Source: Pomphorhynchus laevis (taxonomy: Eukaryota; Acanthocephala; Palaeacanthocephala; Echinorhynchida; Pomphorhynchidae). From it: a stretch of DNA of 64,000 nt. Under the pieces are notes generated by a model. That model did not search any database. It had not been told where the DNA came from and worked only from the letters and a program-made list of their open reading frames with translations. The stretch is from positions 124,001 to 188,000 of the forward strand of contig WNNJ02000940.1 of assembly GCA_012934845.2 (NCBI GenBank), given 5' to 3'. Made by a program: the position numbers and the translations under genes. Shown piece by piece: positions 21,483-30,330 of the stretch (positions are counted from its first letter, which is position 1; every line of letters begins with the position of its first letter).

Positions 21483-21650
21483 ATTAAAGCGCAAGATCGC
21501 TTTCGCCATAATGAGATCTGCATCTGCTTGTCTAAGAGCCCCTCGGTCAAGCAGAGGCAATTATCAATCTCAAACCAACTGATTGATATATTCAGTCTTG
21601 ATACTTTATTTGACCCAGAGTTTAAAGCCCATTTGCGTAAACTCATTTTA
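21483..21650 (+). mobile_element. Nested 3' scrap of another family D copy
   Basis: It reads LKRKIAFAIMRSASACLRAP, the extreme C-terminus of family D (D6: IKRKISIEIARSASACLRAP). About 70 bp on comes the 3' motif GCCCATTTGCGTAA (21627-21640). It lies in the middle of D2, where RT palm sequence is expected. It is therefore either a 5'-truncated insertion or a recombination product that replaced the D2 core. Confidence 0.6.
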
Positions 21651-21881
21651 TTGTGCAAAATAAATTTTGTTTGGTTAAAAAATTAATCTATATTTAGACC
21701 CTTTTGATAGCATTTTCTTTAATACCGCATTTTCAATTAATTCTGAATTATAGATACAAAAATGTCCATGTATTAAAGAAATATATTAGCTTAAATCTAA
21801 AAATTCATATCTTAAATTCTGGTAAAAAAATATTAAAAAGGTATAAATGCGGGGAATGATCCCCATATAGCATTTTTAGCT

Positions 21882-22960
21882 TTGGTCTTCTCCATGCAAC
21901 ATAAATGGCTTTACCTACAAAGAACATGTCAGTGTGAACCATCATGGTTTAAGCCCTTGAACGATGAAATATTCAACGTACTGTTGCCGGCAATCACAGG
22001 TCAGATACAAACTGGTGAAATTATGAAATTGGTATTAAATTGCCTACACGAGATGGAGGTTTTAGGAGTAGTTGATACTTGTGATAACGTTACTGAAGAA
22101 TATCGACGATCAAAACGCATGTGTAAACCATTGATAGGTGTCAAAGAAGAGTTATTGCGAATAACTCAAAGTAAATAACTACACGAAATCAAAAATCAAA
22201 AACGACGAATTTCAGGGGAATTTAAAGAGACTGTTACTAAGAGCTGAAGATACACTCAAAAGGTCGCTAAGTTTTGTTGCTGAAAAGATTGCATTTGTTT
22301 GGATACATACGATACATCACTTAATTATCACCTAAACGCAACATGTTTCAGAGATGCTCTGGTAGCCAGGTACGGGTGGATGCCAATAAACGCGCCAAAG
22401 AAATGTCACTGTGGAGAGAACTTCAATATGCCCCACGCACGTTTATGCAAAACTGGAGCGCTTCCTAGCATACGGCATGATGAGATTCGAGATTTAATTG
22501 CAGATGTAATGACACATACCTGCAATAGAGTATCAATATAGCCACACTTAAAACCAGTAAATGACTAAGAACATTTTACAAATAAATCAACATGCAGAGG
22601 CAGAGACGCACGTCTGGACATTGTGAGTATGGGTATGAATGGAGGAAGATACATGCTCCATCCCACGCTCAGAAGAGATGTGAATCGTGCTACTTATATC
22701 ACGAAGAGAGGAAAAAGACAAAATATTTTGAGAGAGTGCTGGAAATCGAACATGCCTCTATCATTCCAATTGTATTTTCCACCCTAGGTGGTGTAGGTCC
22801 AGATGGCACAAGGTGTTTGAAAACATTAGCACACCGATTATTCGTCAAGCGCAACGCTAGTTGTGCAGATTGCATAGGATGGTTAATACAAAAAAATTGG
22901 ATTTGCTCTTGCTAGATCAGTATCGATGTGTATAAGATCGGCAAGATCGGCTTTGCATCG
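21882..22960 (+). pseudogene. Family D thumb, Cys/His and nuclease-like parts (D2)
   Basis: Block 1 (21882-22178): SMQHKWLYLQRTCQCEPSWF, LLPAITGQIQ, VLGVVDTCDN. Block 2 (22299-22541): FRDALVARYGWMPINAPKKC, HCGENFNMPHARLCKTGALP, SIRHDEIRDLIADVM. Block 3 (22592-22960): KTKYFERVLEIEHASIIPIV, FSTLGGVGPDGTRCLKTLAH, then KKIGFALARSVSMCIRSARS in another frame. The C-x-C...H...C and RHdEiRD motifs are clearer here than in D1. The acidic 'DaRLDI' segment is traceable as ARLDI near 22606. At least three frame changes occur. Confidence 0.65.
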
Positions 22961-23199
22961 TCCAGTTCACAGTAATGCAATTCACATGTTTGCTGAAACT
23001 AGTGAAGCGAGTGGGTAGCTGAAAAAACAATAAAGGTTATTCGACAGTAAAATTAGGGCCCATTTTCGGGTAACCTCAAAAATGTACATGTGTTGTTAAA
23101 ATAAAGTGTTCATTCAAAAAAATTATATTTATTATTAATAATAAAATTATATTATATATTATATTATAATTTATAATTATATAAATTATATAAAAGCTA

Positions 23200-23375
23200 C
23201 ACTAGATAATCAAATTTCATCAGAGGAAATTGGCGTGTATTTGTCCCCGATGCCGTGTAAGGTCGAGGAATAGGGACTGAAACCTAATAGCATAGCAGTT
23301 CCTCATGATGACCTCTAATCCTTATTCTGATACATAGTTTGTTATCTATTAGTCAATTCATAAAAATTGATTTTT
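23200..23375 (+). repeat. Dispersed repeat K, copy
   Basis: TCAGAGGAAATTGGCGTG, GTATTTGTCCCCG, GTCGAGGAATAGGGACTGAA, ACCTAATAGCATAGCAG, TTCCTCATGATGACC, TCTAATCCTTATTCTGATAC and AATTCATAAAAATTGA: this is the K unit in plus orientation. The same order appears at 23.8 kb and inverted at 8.5 and 29.3 kb. Confidence 0.75.
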
Positions 23376-23639
23376 ATTTTTAATTTCAGTTTATAATTCA
23401 TCTTGAATTTTAAATTTTAACTCTATAAATTATAAATTCTATAAAATCTTGTAATAATTTATTATTTATCTTTATTGCTTATTAGTTGTCTGATCAGATT
23501 CTCGTTAAAAACTTTAAATTTTAGATTAAAAATTAGAGTAGAACTCTGACTTCAAAATTATACCTAAACGAAAATTTACTAATTTTCGTAAATTAGTAAA
23601 TTAATAATTCAAATAAATTTTATCCAATAAGTGAACAAA

Positions 23640-23677
23640 TCGCTGTCCCCGATCATTTTGCTGCCTACACCTCACTG
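23640..23677 (+). repeat. Tiny L2-like family A shard
   Basis: TCGCTGTCCCCGATCATTTT, GCTGCCTACACCTCACTG: a near-perfect match to the endonuclease region of A1 (about 47240-47278), with one difference seen. The surrounding bases are unrelated AT-rich DNA. Confidence 0.7.
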
Positions 23678-23779
23678 TAATGAAGGTATCTTCATTCTTA
23701 TAAATCAACACAATAATATAAAGAATAAATTTAAACCCTTAAGTGGTAAATTTTTATGGATTGATAATAAATAATATAC

Positions 23780-23960
23780 TTTGTATTAGAATAAGATACT
23801 AAATATTATTTTAGAGGAAATACATCATTAGCATGTATTTGGCCCCGCTGCTATGTTGGGTAGAGGAGTTAGGGGCCGAAACCTGATAGCATAGCAGTTC
23901 CTCCTGATGACCTCTAATCCTTATTCTGATACATAGTTTGTTATCTATTAGTTGTAATTC
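23780..23960 (+). repeat. Dispersed repeat K, copy
   Basis: AATAAGATACTAAATATTAT, TTTAGAGGAAATACATCATT, AGCATGTATTTGGCCCCGCT, GGGGCCGAAACCTGATAGCA, TAGCAGTTCCTCCTGATGAC, CTCTAATCCTTATTCTGATA. It is about 590 bp downstream of, and in the same orientation as, the copy at 23.2 kb, and is the clearest copy in the window. Confidence 0.75.
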
Positions 23961-24104
23961 ATCTTGATATAACTTATATAAAAATAACAATTATTTATAA
24001 TGAATTAATTTTTTATTATTTAACTATTTAACTTTTATTTTGCATTATTTTTAATTTGCAATACAAAATACGTAGGCTCAGTTAGCTTACCAACAAAGCT
24101 TTAT

Positions 24105-24490
24105 TCTTAATAAAACCAATATTAATGATAAAGAAGGTATTAATCTACATATGAACATAAAATTAACATCAATTAAAACTACTTTTAATTTATATCGTAA
24201 AGATGACATATTTAAATGTACAAGAAACATATTTTTGCATGAGCATTCATGAATATTATAGTCTTCACAATATTTGAAGTATTAAACCCATATAAAACCA
24301 ATATAAATGATAAAGTGTATATTTAATATACATATTGATGATAAAAAAAGTGTATATCTAGATATAAACATTAAATTAACATTAACTAAAACTACTATTA
24401 ATTTATATCGTAAAGATGACATATTTAAATTTACAAGAAACATATTTTTGCATGAGCATTCATGCATACCATATAATATAAAATTTAATA
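24105..24490 (+). repeat. Dispersed repeat M, two tandem copies
   Basis: Copies near 24105-24245 and 24290-24490 share AATAAAACCAATAT or TATAAAACCAATAT, AATTAACATNAANTAAAACT, TAATTTATATCGTAAAGATG, ACATATTTAAATNTACAAGA, AACATATTTTTGCATGAGCA and TTCATG. Inverted fragments occur at 8.85 and 10.4 kb, and a short one at about 37.7 kb. No ORF is convincing. It looks like a small non-autonomous repeat. Confidence 0.7.
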
Positions 24491-24699
24491 CATTAAATTA
24501 GCTATTTTCTTTTTCGTTCCTGTAATAACTAGATATTTGAAATGGAAGAAGATTGTGGGTAAAATAATGATATTATAATTAATTTTTATACTAGCAACAG
24601 TTTTTTTAAATAAATCATTAATTATAATTATATTATAATTAATTATAATATTTTTTTTATTTTTTTATAATATTATATCCAATTTTGGGGTACCAGCAA

Positions 24700-25789
24700 A
24701 TGGGTCCATTTTATTATTGTCTTCAACATGTCATCGAAACTGAAAAAGTTTTATTTTTGATCACGACGTCCTCCGATAGCTGTGGATGCAATGCGATGCA
24801 GTCCTCACCAGACAGAATGCCAACCGACTTCTTATCGTTCTGGTACAGTCCGCGTAGGATAGGTCTGACGATAATGCCATCCTTGCAGCTACTCTACGAA
24901 TTAATTGATTTGCATCCAAACCCGCACCTCCAGTCGCCGAAAAGACAACGGGCTAAAAAAACGCCACGTTCCACTGTGATTACGCGGTCCTCATATTTGG
25001 ATCTTTTACGGGACTCATGGAGAACGAAAGATGCCACAGCGCTGGATTAAGAATACGACTGAGCCAAATGATTGAAGACAACAACATCAAAAATGTCCGC
25101 TCAAAACGATTCTCTGAGAGTCCGATACAGGCAATGTCGAGGCGTGCGTCCGGATCACTACATGTAGTGTTTCGCTCAAACTCAATATTATGCGGAATAT
25201 CGGTAAACACAGGTTCAACTTCTATACTGTGACATACACCATCTAATTTCTTGGCAAGTAGATCACGAATTGCGTAGTGTCGCACGATTGGCTGTCCTCC
25301 TCGTTTGCAGGATAACATATGTGAGACTTGTACCGGGTAGCTGCATACATAAACTTGTCGTTGGCAGTATCTAGGGGTTACACCGTATCTCACAGCAAGA
25401 CCGTCCTTGAATTCTTGAGGCGATAAACGATAATTCTCCGAGGATAGAGAAAGTGCAGATAGCCAAGCCGATGCCCCAGGGATTTTTGCATGTTCTATAA
25501 TTAGTGGCCAGTTAGCCGGGGAAGGTAGGGAGATAAGAGCTCGATACATTCTCGACTTAAAAGTATTTAGTCGAACATTTTTTATTGACGCCGTGACCAT
25601 TTGCTATAAATTGCGAAGCTCTATTCCAGTAAGACCCGAATTATAGGTACTACATAACCTCAAAGAATTCTCAAATTCCAAATCCGCTGTAAGAATTGGA
25701 TCCAATAAGCCGATTCCACCCAGTTTCAAAGGATTTATAATAGCATCCTTTATTGTATTGGAGACTTCACACCCTATCAAAGCATCCAA
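24700..25789 (-). pseudogene. Family D linker, Cys/His and nuclease-like region (D3)
   Basis: The first part (25789-25604) has IINPLKLGGIGLLDPILTAD. The next frame (25600-24980) has KIPGASAWLSALSLSSENYR, FKDGLAVRYGVTPRYCQRQV, YVCSYPVQVSHMLSCKRGGQ, PIVRHYAIRDLLAKKLDG, IEVEPVFTDIPHNIEF and CSDPDARLDIACIGLSENRF. Downstream (about 24960-24760) come VVFSATGGAGLDANQLIRRV and RSRLAFCLVRTASHCIHSYR. The E-x-EP, DARLDI and following acidic positions are candidates for a PD-(D/E)xK nuclease active site. This is inferred and not proven. Confidence 0.65.
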
Positions 25790-26289
25790 AAACCTTCATA
25801 TATGAGCTCCCGCAACGGCATTAGTAAGTCCGATTTTATTTTCGTGCATCGGAAGTATTGACTCCATTTCCATTGAATTGAATGTTGTAAGCCTGCATGA
25901 GCTATATGGGGGTCCAGTTCAGCAACCTCCACTAGACGCTCCATGATATTTTTCCATTTTTTGATCTTCTCGATTGAAAATTTCTTGACAAATCCACTGG
26001 TACTAATCGGCGCCCCAAGCACTTCAATCCCTTCACATTGTATCCGCACGTCTCCAAAGTTTAGGCAACTATTTTCCACATAATCATGCATAAGCAAGTG
26101 GATTTTATTATCATTTACAAAGTACCCATATGATAGACCAACTTCTCGCAAGAACGTCCAAACACCCTGCAAATCGACTGGTAGCCCGACAAAATTGGCA
26201 TCATCTGCATACCATTTCTGAACCACACGAGGAAACCTAGCTGAAATTTCTCGAATTAAAGTAAAGGAGGCCAACGCAAAAGCTGCCAT
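25777..26289 (-). pseudogene. Family D RT palm and thumb (D3)
   Basis: The open minus-strand frame of 170 residues starts at the truncation point: MAAFALASFTLIREISARFP, VVQKWYADDANFVGLPVDLQ (YADD at about residues 43-46, intact), VGLSYGYFVNDNKIHLLMHD, IQCEGIEVLGAPISTSGFVK, HIAHAGLQHSIQWKWSQYFR. The order 'WYADDA', 'sYGYf-N--K', 'G--vLG', 'q-kW-y--R' fits an RT palm, primer grip and thumb. The first catalytic Asp motif lies upstream of the truncation and is absent. Confidence 0.75.
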
Positions 26290-26689
26290 TATATTTAATA
26301 TTAATTATAATATCGTTGAGAATTGCTTTCGGGTCAAAAGTAACTTTTTTATTGCAAACCATCCATGAGAATACAAGAAGAACTTTATTTAGATATTTCG
26401 ACTGTACTTAGCAGTCCTTTTCAATCTAAAAATAGAAGAAAATATTACACAAAAGAAAATTCAATTAAAAATAATGTAACTAAATGATTGCCATATCGGC
26501 GATAGCTGATTTCATTTTGGCAACCTTATCACGATGTTTAGCAAGTTTATAGTTTACATCTTTTTTGTACGTCTTGTGGATAAAATTTTAAGGACCAGTT
26601 AGATTTATTCCCTTCCATTGTAGGAAAGATGGAAATGTACAATGATTCCAACACGAGCCTACGTCCTAACTATTTTTCTTTATGTAGAA

Positions 26690-26890
26690 TATCTGTGCTT
26701 TCGAAATCAATGTTATGGCCGGTCTCAATAACATGATTGAATATTGCTGAAGATGTATCACTTTTCTTCAGGTTGTACTTATGTTGGTACGTTCTCTTTT
26801 TTAAACCTTGTTTAGTTTGTCCAACATAGGTCTTCTCACAATCTGAACACGGAATGGTATAAATTACACATTGTGATGCTGCAACTGATT
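26690..26890 (-). pseudogene. GIY-YIG-like endonuclease domain of the Penelope-like element
   Basis: The minus-strand frame from about 26880 reads CVIYTIPCSDCEKTYVGQTK, QGLKKRTYQHKYNLKKSDTS and SAIFNHVIETGHNIDFESTD. IYTIP and YVGQT form the GIY-YIG signature, with the conserved Arg (KKR), and an H..E-T-GH segment after it. In this element class the domain nicks DNA for target-primed reverse transcription. The linker to the RT is damaged. Confidence 0.8.
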
Positions 26891-27163
26891 TCTTTTAAGA
26901 ATGCTACTAAGTCTCGCACCAGTTTTGTAGTACACTTTTATACTGTTCTTAAACTTTGAAGTTAACTTCGACAATCGTCTCTTTAAAGTATTATTGATGA
27001 ACGTTGATTTAACGTGTTTCATATCTAGCTGTGCGGTCGACGTTCTAGGCAACTGGCTTGCCCTTATCGCAATTGTAAAAGACCGTTTTATCGCCTATTC
27101 CGGATATTCACATTCCTTAATATGCGATTTATTCTCCTATACTCTCTGTGTCTGTATTCTCTG

Positions 27164-28190
27164 TTACTGCATACCGTCAGGGCTCTTCTGAACAAAGAGC
27201 TGGCCGCTGAAATTTTGTATCCTTCCGGGATATGTGGTCCAAGGAGTGAGCGTATGTGAGATATACGGTTTTCTAAAAACGTCTGTTAAGATGATGTTAT
27301 TACGTCTTAACACTTTAACATCTAGGAAATTTATTACATTTTCCATGTCTTCACAATTAACTTTCCACTGAATTGCCTTGTCATGTTTGTTAAGTATTTC
27401 CTCTAGACCTATTATTTTTGGGTCTGTATCAAACACGGCAAAAACATCGTCGACATACCTATACCAAAGCTTCAAGCTTTGCACCCTATTGTATATATTA
27501 CATTCCCATTTTGTCATATAGAGATCAGTCAGTGGAGGACCTAATGGAGAACCCATAGCCAGACCATCAATTTGTGTGTAAATATTGTTATTGAAATAGA
27601 ATGCAGATTTGCATGTACACCATTCTATCAAATTAACCCAATCTTTACGTTGTAGCTTCGGCTCATTACACTTGTCGCTAAGTAATTGTGCTGCTAGATT
27701 AATAGTATCTTGTAATGGGATATTTGTAAATAACGAGGCTACGTCAGCTGTAGCAAACCAGCATCCGGTTGGGTTAAGACTTCTTACTTCGCTTGAAAAC
27801 TCTTGTCCGTTTTTTATAAAGGAATGACTCACTGGTTTATTCTGTAAAATGAGTTTATCAATGTATTTCGCCAGCTTGTGGTTAAAACATTTATATGATG
27901 TGATTACTGGTCTCATTTCCAACTTCGGTTTGTGTATCTTAGGTAGAAGATACATGAATCCAATCGAAGCGTTATCTGATTTTAGCATCTTGTATGTGGC
28001 TTCATCTAAGTTGCCTTGAGATTTTAAGCGTAGTAATAGTTTGTTAAATGCTGATTCGCTTTTTGTTGTCGGATCATTAGTTATTTTCTCAAATTTATCG
28101 CTGCTTAATAGCTTTTCCTCATAGTTTATGTAGTCTTCAGTGTCAAGAGCGACCTTTATCAGACCGACAAATTGTTAATTCATCGTCGTT
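27164..28190 (-). pseudogene. Penelope-like reverse transcriptase (broken)
   Basis: The longest open stretch (27988-27164) gives SIGFMYLLPKIHKPKLEMRP, VITSYKCFNHKLAKYIDKLI, CWFATADVASLFTNIPLQDT, IDGLAMGSPLGPPLTDLYMT and LWYRYVDDVFAVFDTDPKII, followed by VINFLDVKVLRRNNIILTDV and FRKPYISHTL. Catalytic motifs DVASLFTNIP and YVDD are kept. 'LPKIHKP' and 'FLDv-v-r--n---tdvfRKP' are signatures of Penelope-like RTs. The N-terminal part is traceable to about 28190. Confidence 0.85.
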
Positions 28191-28307
28191 TTTAAGAGTT
28201 TCGAGGGCATTCATTTGTGTAATATTTTTTTGTGTAATATTTTCTTCTATTTTTAGATTGAAAAGGACTGCTAAGTACAGTCGAAATATCTAAATAAAGT
28301 TCTTCTT

Positions 28308-28520
28308 ACCGCCTCGGAGGACCGTGACTGTACGAAATGCCGACAAATATGTAGACACCTTGCAATAGCTTGCCGAATCCAGCAACGTGGACGGGGAGAC
28401 GTCAAAGGCAGACAAGTCCACGGATAAGGCGGAATCAAAAGAATAGCGACGCTGTTTTTCCTTAAAATTTTATTTATCTTTATTTTTATTTATTTGAACT
28501 GTAAAAAAAAACTAAAAAAA
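28308..28520 (+). mobile_element. Small poly(A) retrocopy with 12-bp target duplication
   Basis: The segment interrupts the right terminal repeat of the Penelope-like element and is bounded by AAAGTTCTTCTT on both sides (28296-28307 and 28521-28532). It ends in an A-rich run (GTAAAAAAAAACTAAAAAAA, about 28501-28520). The first 130 bp are richer in GC than their surroundings and read RTVTVRNADKYVDTLQ, a stop, then LAESSNVDGETSKADKSTDK to a stop. After that comes an AT-rich 3'-UTR-like stretch. The best reading is a 5'-truncated processed copy of a host mRNA or a SINE mobilised by LINE machinery. I do not recognise the parent gene and see no AATAAA. Confidence 0.7.
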
Positions 28521-28629
28521 AAAGTTCTTCTTGTATTCTCGGGGATGGGTAGCAATAAAAAAATTAATAATAATAAATAATAATAATAATAAATTATATT
28601 ATAATTATTATTATTTAATTATATTATAT

Positions 28630-29185
28630 TTCATACGTTTTTTAACGTTAATTAAATAATTAATAATTAACCAATATTTCGAAGACACGCATGATCACCA
28701 TTATCAAGGAGGATTACAATTGTTTATGCCTTCTATCTCAAGGTATTTTCAAGTTGAAAGAAGCTACTCGGAATGTATAATAATTTAACCTGCTTATAAT
28801 ATCTTGACCTTCTGAACTATAAATCTATTTTGTGAACTATCAGATCAGGTTACTAGTCTACGTATATTAAATTATTTAAATTTAATATAATGATAAATAA
28901 AAATAAAATAATAAATAATTATAAAATACTTAATAATTTAGTATAAGATTCTATACGTCAATTAGCGCATGAAATTGCATACGTTTTTTAACGTGAATTA
29001 AATAATTAATAATTAACCTTTATTATTAATTAAGTATAACGCCTACCTAACAAAAATTAAACCCTCAAGCAAATATAAATATATGAATAAATCAGATCAG
29101 GTAACTGAGTCTACTTATATTATATTATTTATAAATTTAACATAATGATAAACAAAAATAAAATAATAAATAATAAATAATTATA
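28630..29185. repeat. Tandem AT-rich duplication
   Basis: ATACGTTTTTTAACGT plus TTAATTAAATAATTAATAAT recurs at about 28632 and 28980. GATCAGGTTACTAGTCTACG with ATAATGATAAATAAAAATAA recurs at about 28844 and 29094 (GATCAGGTAACTGAGTCTAC). Two diverged units about 250-350 bp apart. No gene is seen. Confidence 0.6.
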
Positions 29186-29254
29186 AATTAAATAATAATT
29201 TTATATAACATTTTATAACTCATATAGAATTAAATTTAAAATAAAAATCATTTT

Positions 29255-29470
29255 TTTATGTATTGACCAATAAATAATAAACGATGTATCACCATTAAGA
29301 TTGTAGGTCATCAGGAGGAGCTGCGATGTTATGAGATTTCGGCCCCTATTCCTCGACCAAACATAGTAGCGGAGCCAAATACATTATAACGACGTATTTC
29401 CTCTGCTAAAATTTGATTAGCTAGTGCATCTTATTCTTATGCAAAGTATATTACTTATTATACATCCAAA
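29255..29470 (-). repeat. Dispersed repeat K, copy
   Basis: The inverted K unit: ATGTATTGACCAATAAATAA, GATGTATCACCATTAAGATT, GTAGGTCATCAGGAGGAGCT, GCGATGTTATGAGATTTCGG, CCCCTATTCCTCGACC, GGAGCCAAATACAT, ACGTATTTCCTCTGCTAAAA. The match to 23.8 kb extends over nearly the whole unit. Confidence 0.75.
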
Positions 29471-29504
29471 AAGATTTTCTGCTTATGAGTTTAAATTTAC
29501 TTTT

Positions 29505-30015
29505 CATAATATTGTGTGGATTTATATTTTACTATTTTCTGTTTGATGGTATTTTTATAGTTACTATGTTTATAGTAACATAGTAATTATTTTTATAGTA
29601 AATAATTAAATATTTGTAAATATTTAATAATTTTAATATAAAATTTCATATAACTTATATCAAGTTTATATATTTTATATATTTATAAATATATAAATAG
29701 GTTGAATACTTAACATTTGTGTTATAGAAGTCACTTGATTTTCTAAAACACACTATGTTTGATGTGTCATTGTTCATATTGTCTTAAATATCTTACTCGT
29801 TGAATATTTGTATGTATAAATAAGTATTTAGTAATATTGTGTTGATTTATTTATTGTAAATTTAATATTTCAAGAATATTTTGTTGATTTATACTTCTCC
29901 TTTATAAGAAATATAAAATTTCTCGCTAAATTGTTTAGATAAATTTTTAATAATATTTTGTTGATTTGTATATTATAAATTCATTTTTTTAATAATATTT
30001 TGTTGATGTATAATT
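29505..30015. repeat. Interspersed AATATTTTGTTGATTT units
   Basis: AATATTGTGTGGATTTA (about 29506), AATATTGTGTTGATTTA (29833), AATATTTTGTTGATTTATA (29875), AATATTTTGTTGATTTGTA (29952) and AATATTTTGTTGATGTATA (29994). A loose array in otherwise featureless AT-rich DNA. No coding or RNA gene is recognised in 28.6-30.3 kb apart from the repeats listed. Confidence 0.6.
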
Positions 30016-30330
30016 TAACATTATAATAAAAAATAATATTGTCGAATTCAATAACATTGAATTTAATAAGAATTTAACATATTTTGACAATATCAAATAA
30101 AGAGTGTCAATATTGAAATAAAGCATCTTTGAAAATAAATAAAATTTGCATTTGATAAGTGTCTTTTAAATTTAAAAAATATAACATCAAAGCAACATTG
30201 ATTTATTTACACATGACAAAAAATGTAAATCGTAGTTTTATTATCTTCAGTCAAAAAGTTTAAAACTTGAAATATTTTAAACAAAATTCTTTACAGATTG
30301 TATTACAAACAGTTAATTAGTCGTGAATTA

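Larger units (their letters stand above)
20105..23080 (+). mobile_element. Family D retroelement copy D2, core RT replaced
   Basis: The Cys-rich block comes first (20160-20270: KCCSCNGPNAKCKGCKCVKS, then one stop, VNCSAFECSN). It is followed by a linker (20384-21028), RT fingers (21040-21450), then the foreign D fragment 21483-21650. The thumb/linker (21882-22178), Cys/His block (22299-22541) and C-terminal block (22592-22960) follow, and the element ends with the 3' motif GCCCATTTTCGGGTAA (23058-23073). The whole segment carrying both catalytic RT motifs up to the thumb is missing. It has many breaks and is dead. Confidence 0.7.
24680..26289 (-). mobile_element. Family D retroelement copy D3, 5'-truncated
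   Basis: On the minus strand it starts inside the RT palm at 26289 and runs through thumb, Cys/His block and nuclease-like region to the 3' motif ACCCATTTGCTGGTA (24705-24691). The 5' truncation fits incomplete reverse transcription of a non-LTR type element. It is the best-preserved C-terminal half of family D, with only three visible frame breaks. A few tens of bases separate its 5' end from the Penelope-like element that begins near 26345. Confidence 0.75.
26345..28565 (-). mobile_element. Penelope-like element with inverted terminal repeats
   Basis: RT (about 28190-27164) then a GIY-YIG-like nuclease (about 26880-26690) on the minus strand, the gene order of Penelope-like elements. The two ends carry an inverted repeat of about 110 bp. 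The left copy (26345-26455: GAGAATACAAGAAGAACTTT, ATTTAGATATTTCGACTGTA, CTTAGCAGTCCTTTTCAATC) recurs as its reverse complement at 28228-28565, where it is split by an inserted retrocopy (28308-28520). The coding part is broken in a few places, so the element is inactive. Its repeats and order are still clear. Confidence 0.8.

Noticed and set aside
23240-23330. Hammerhead-like CCGAAAC...CTGATGA order in repeat K
   Set aside because: The boxes are in the wrong order for a hammerhead unless circularly permuted, and I found no supporting stems.
24105-24490. CRISPR-like array from the repeated M units
   Set aside because: There are only two diverged copies with no spacer pattern, in a eukaryotic context.
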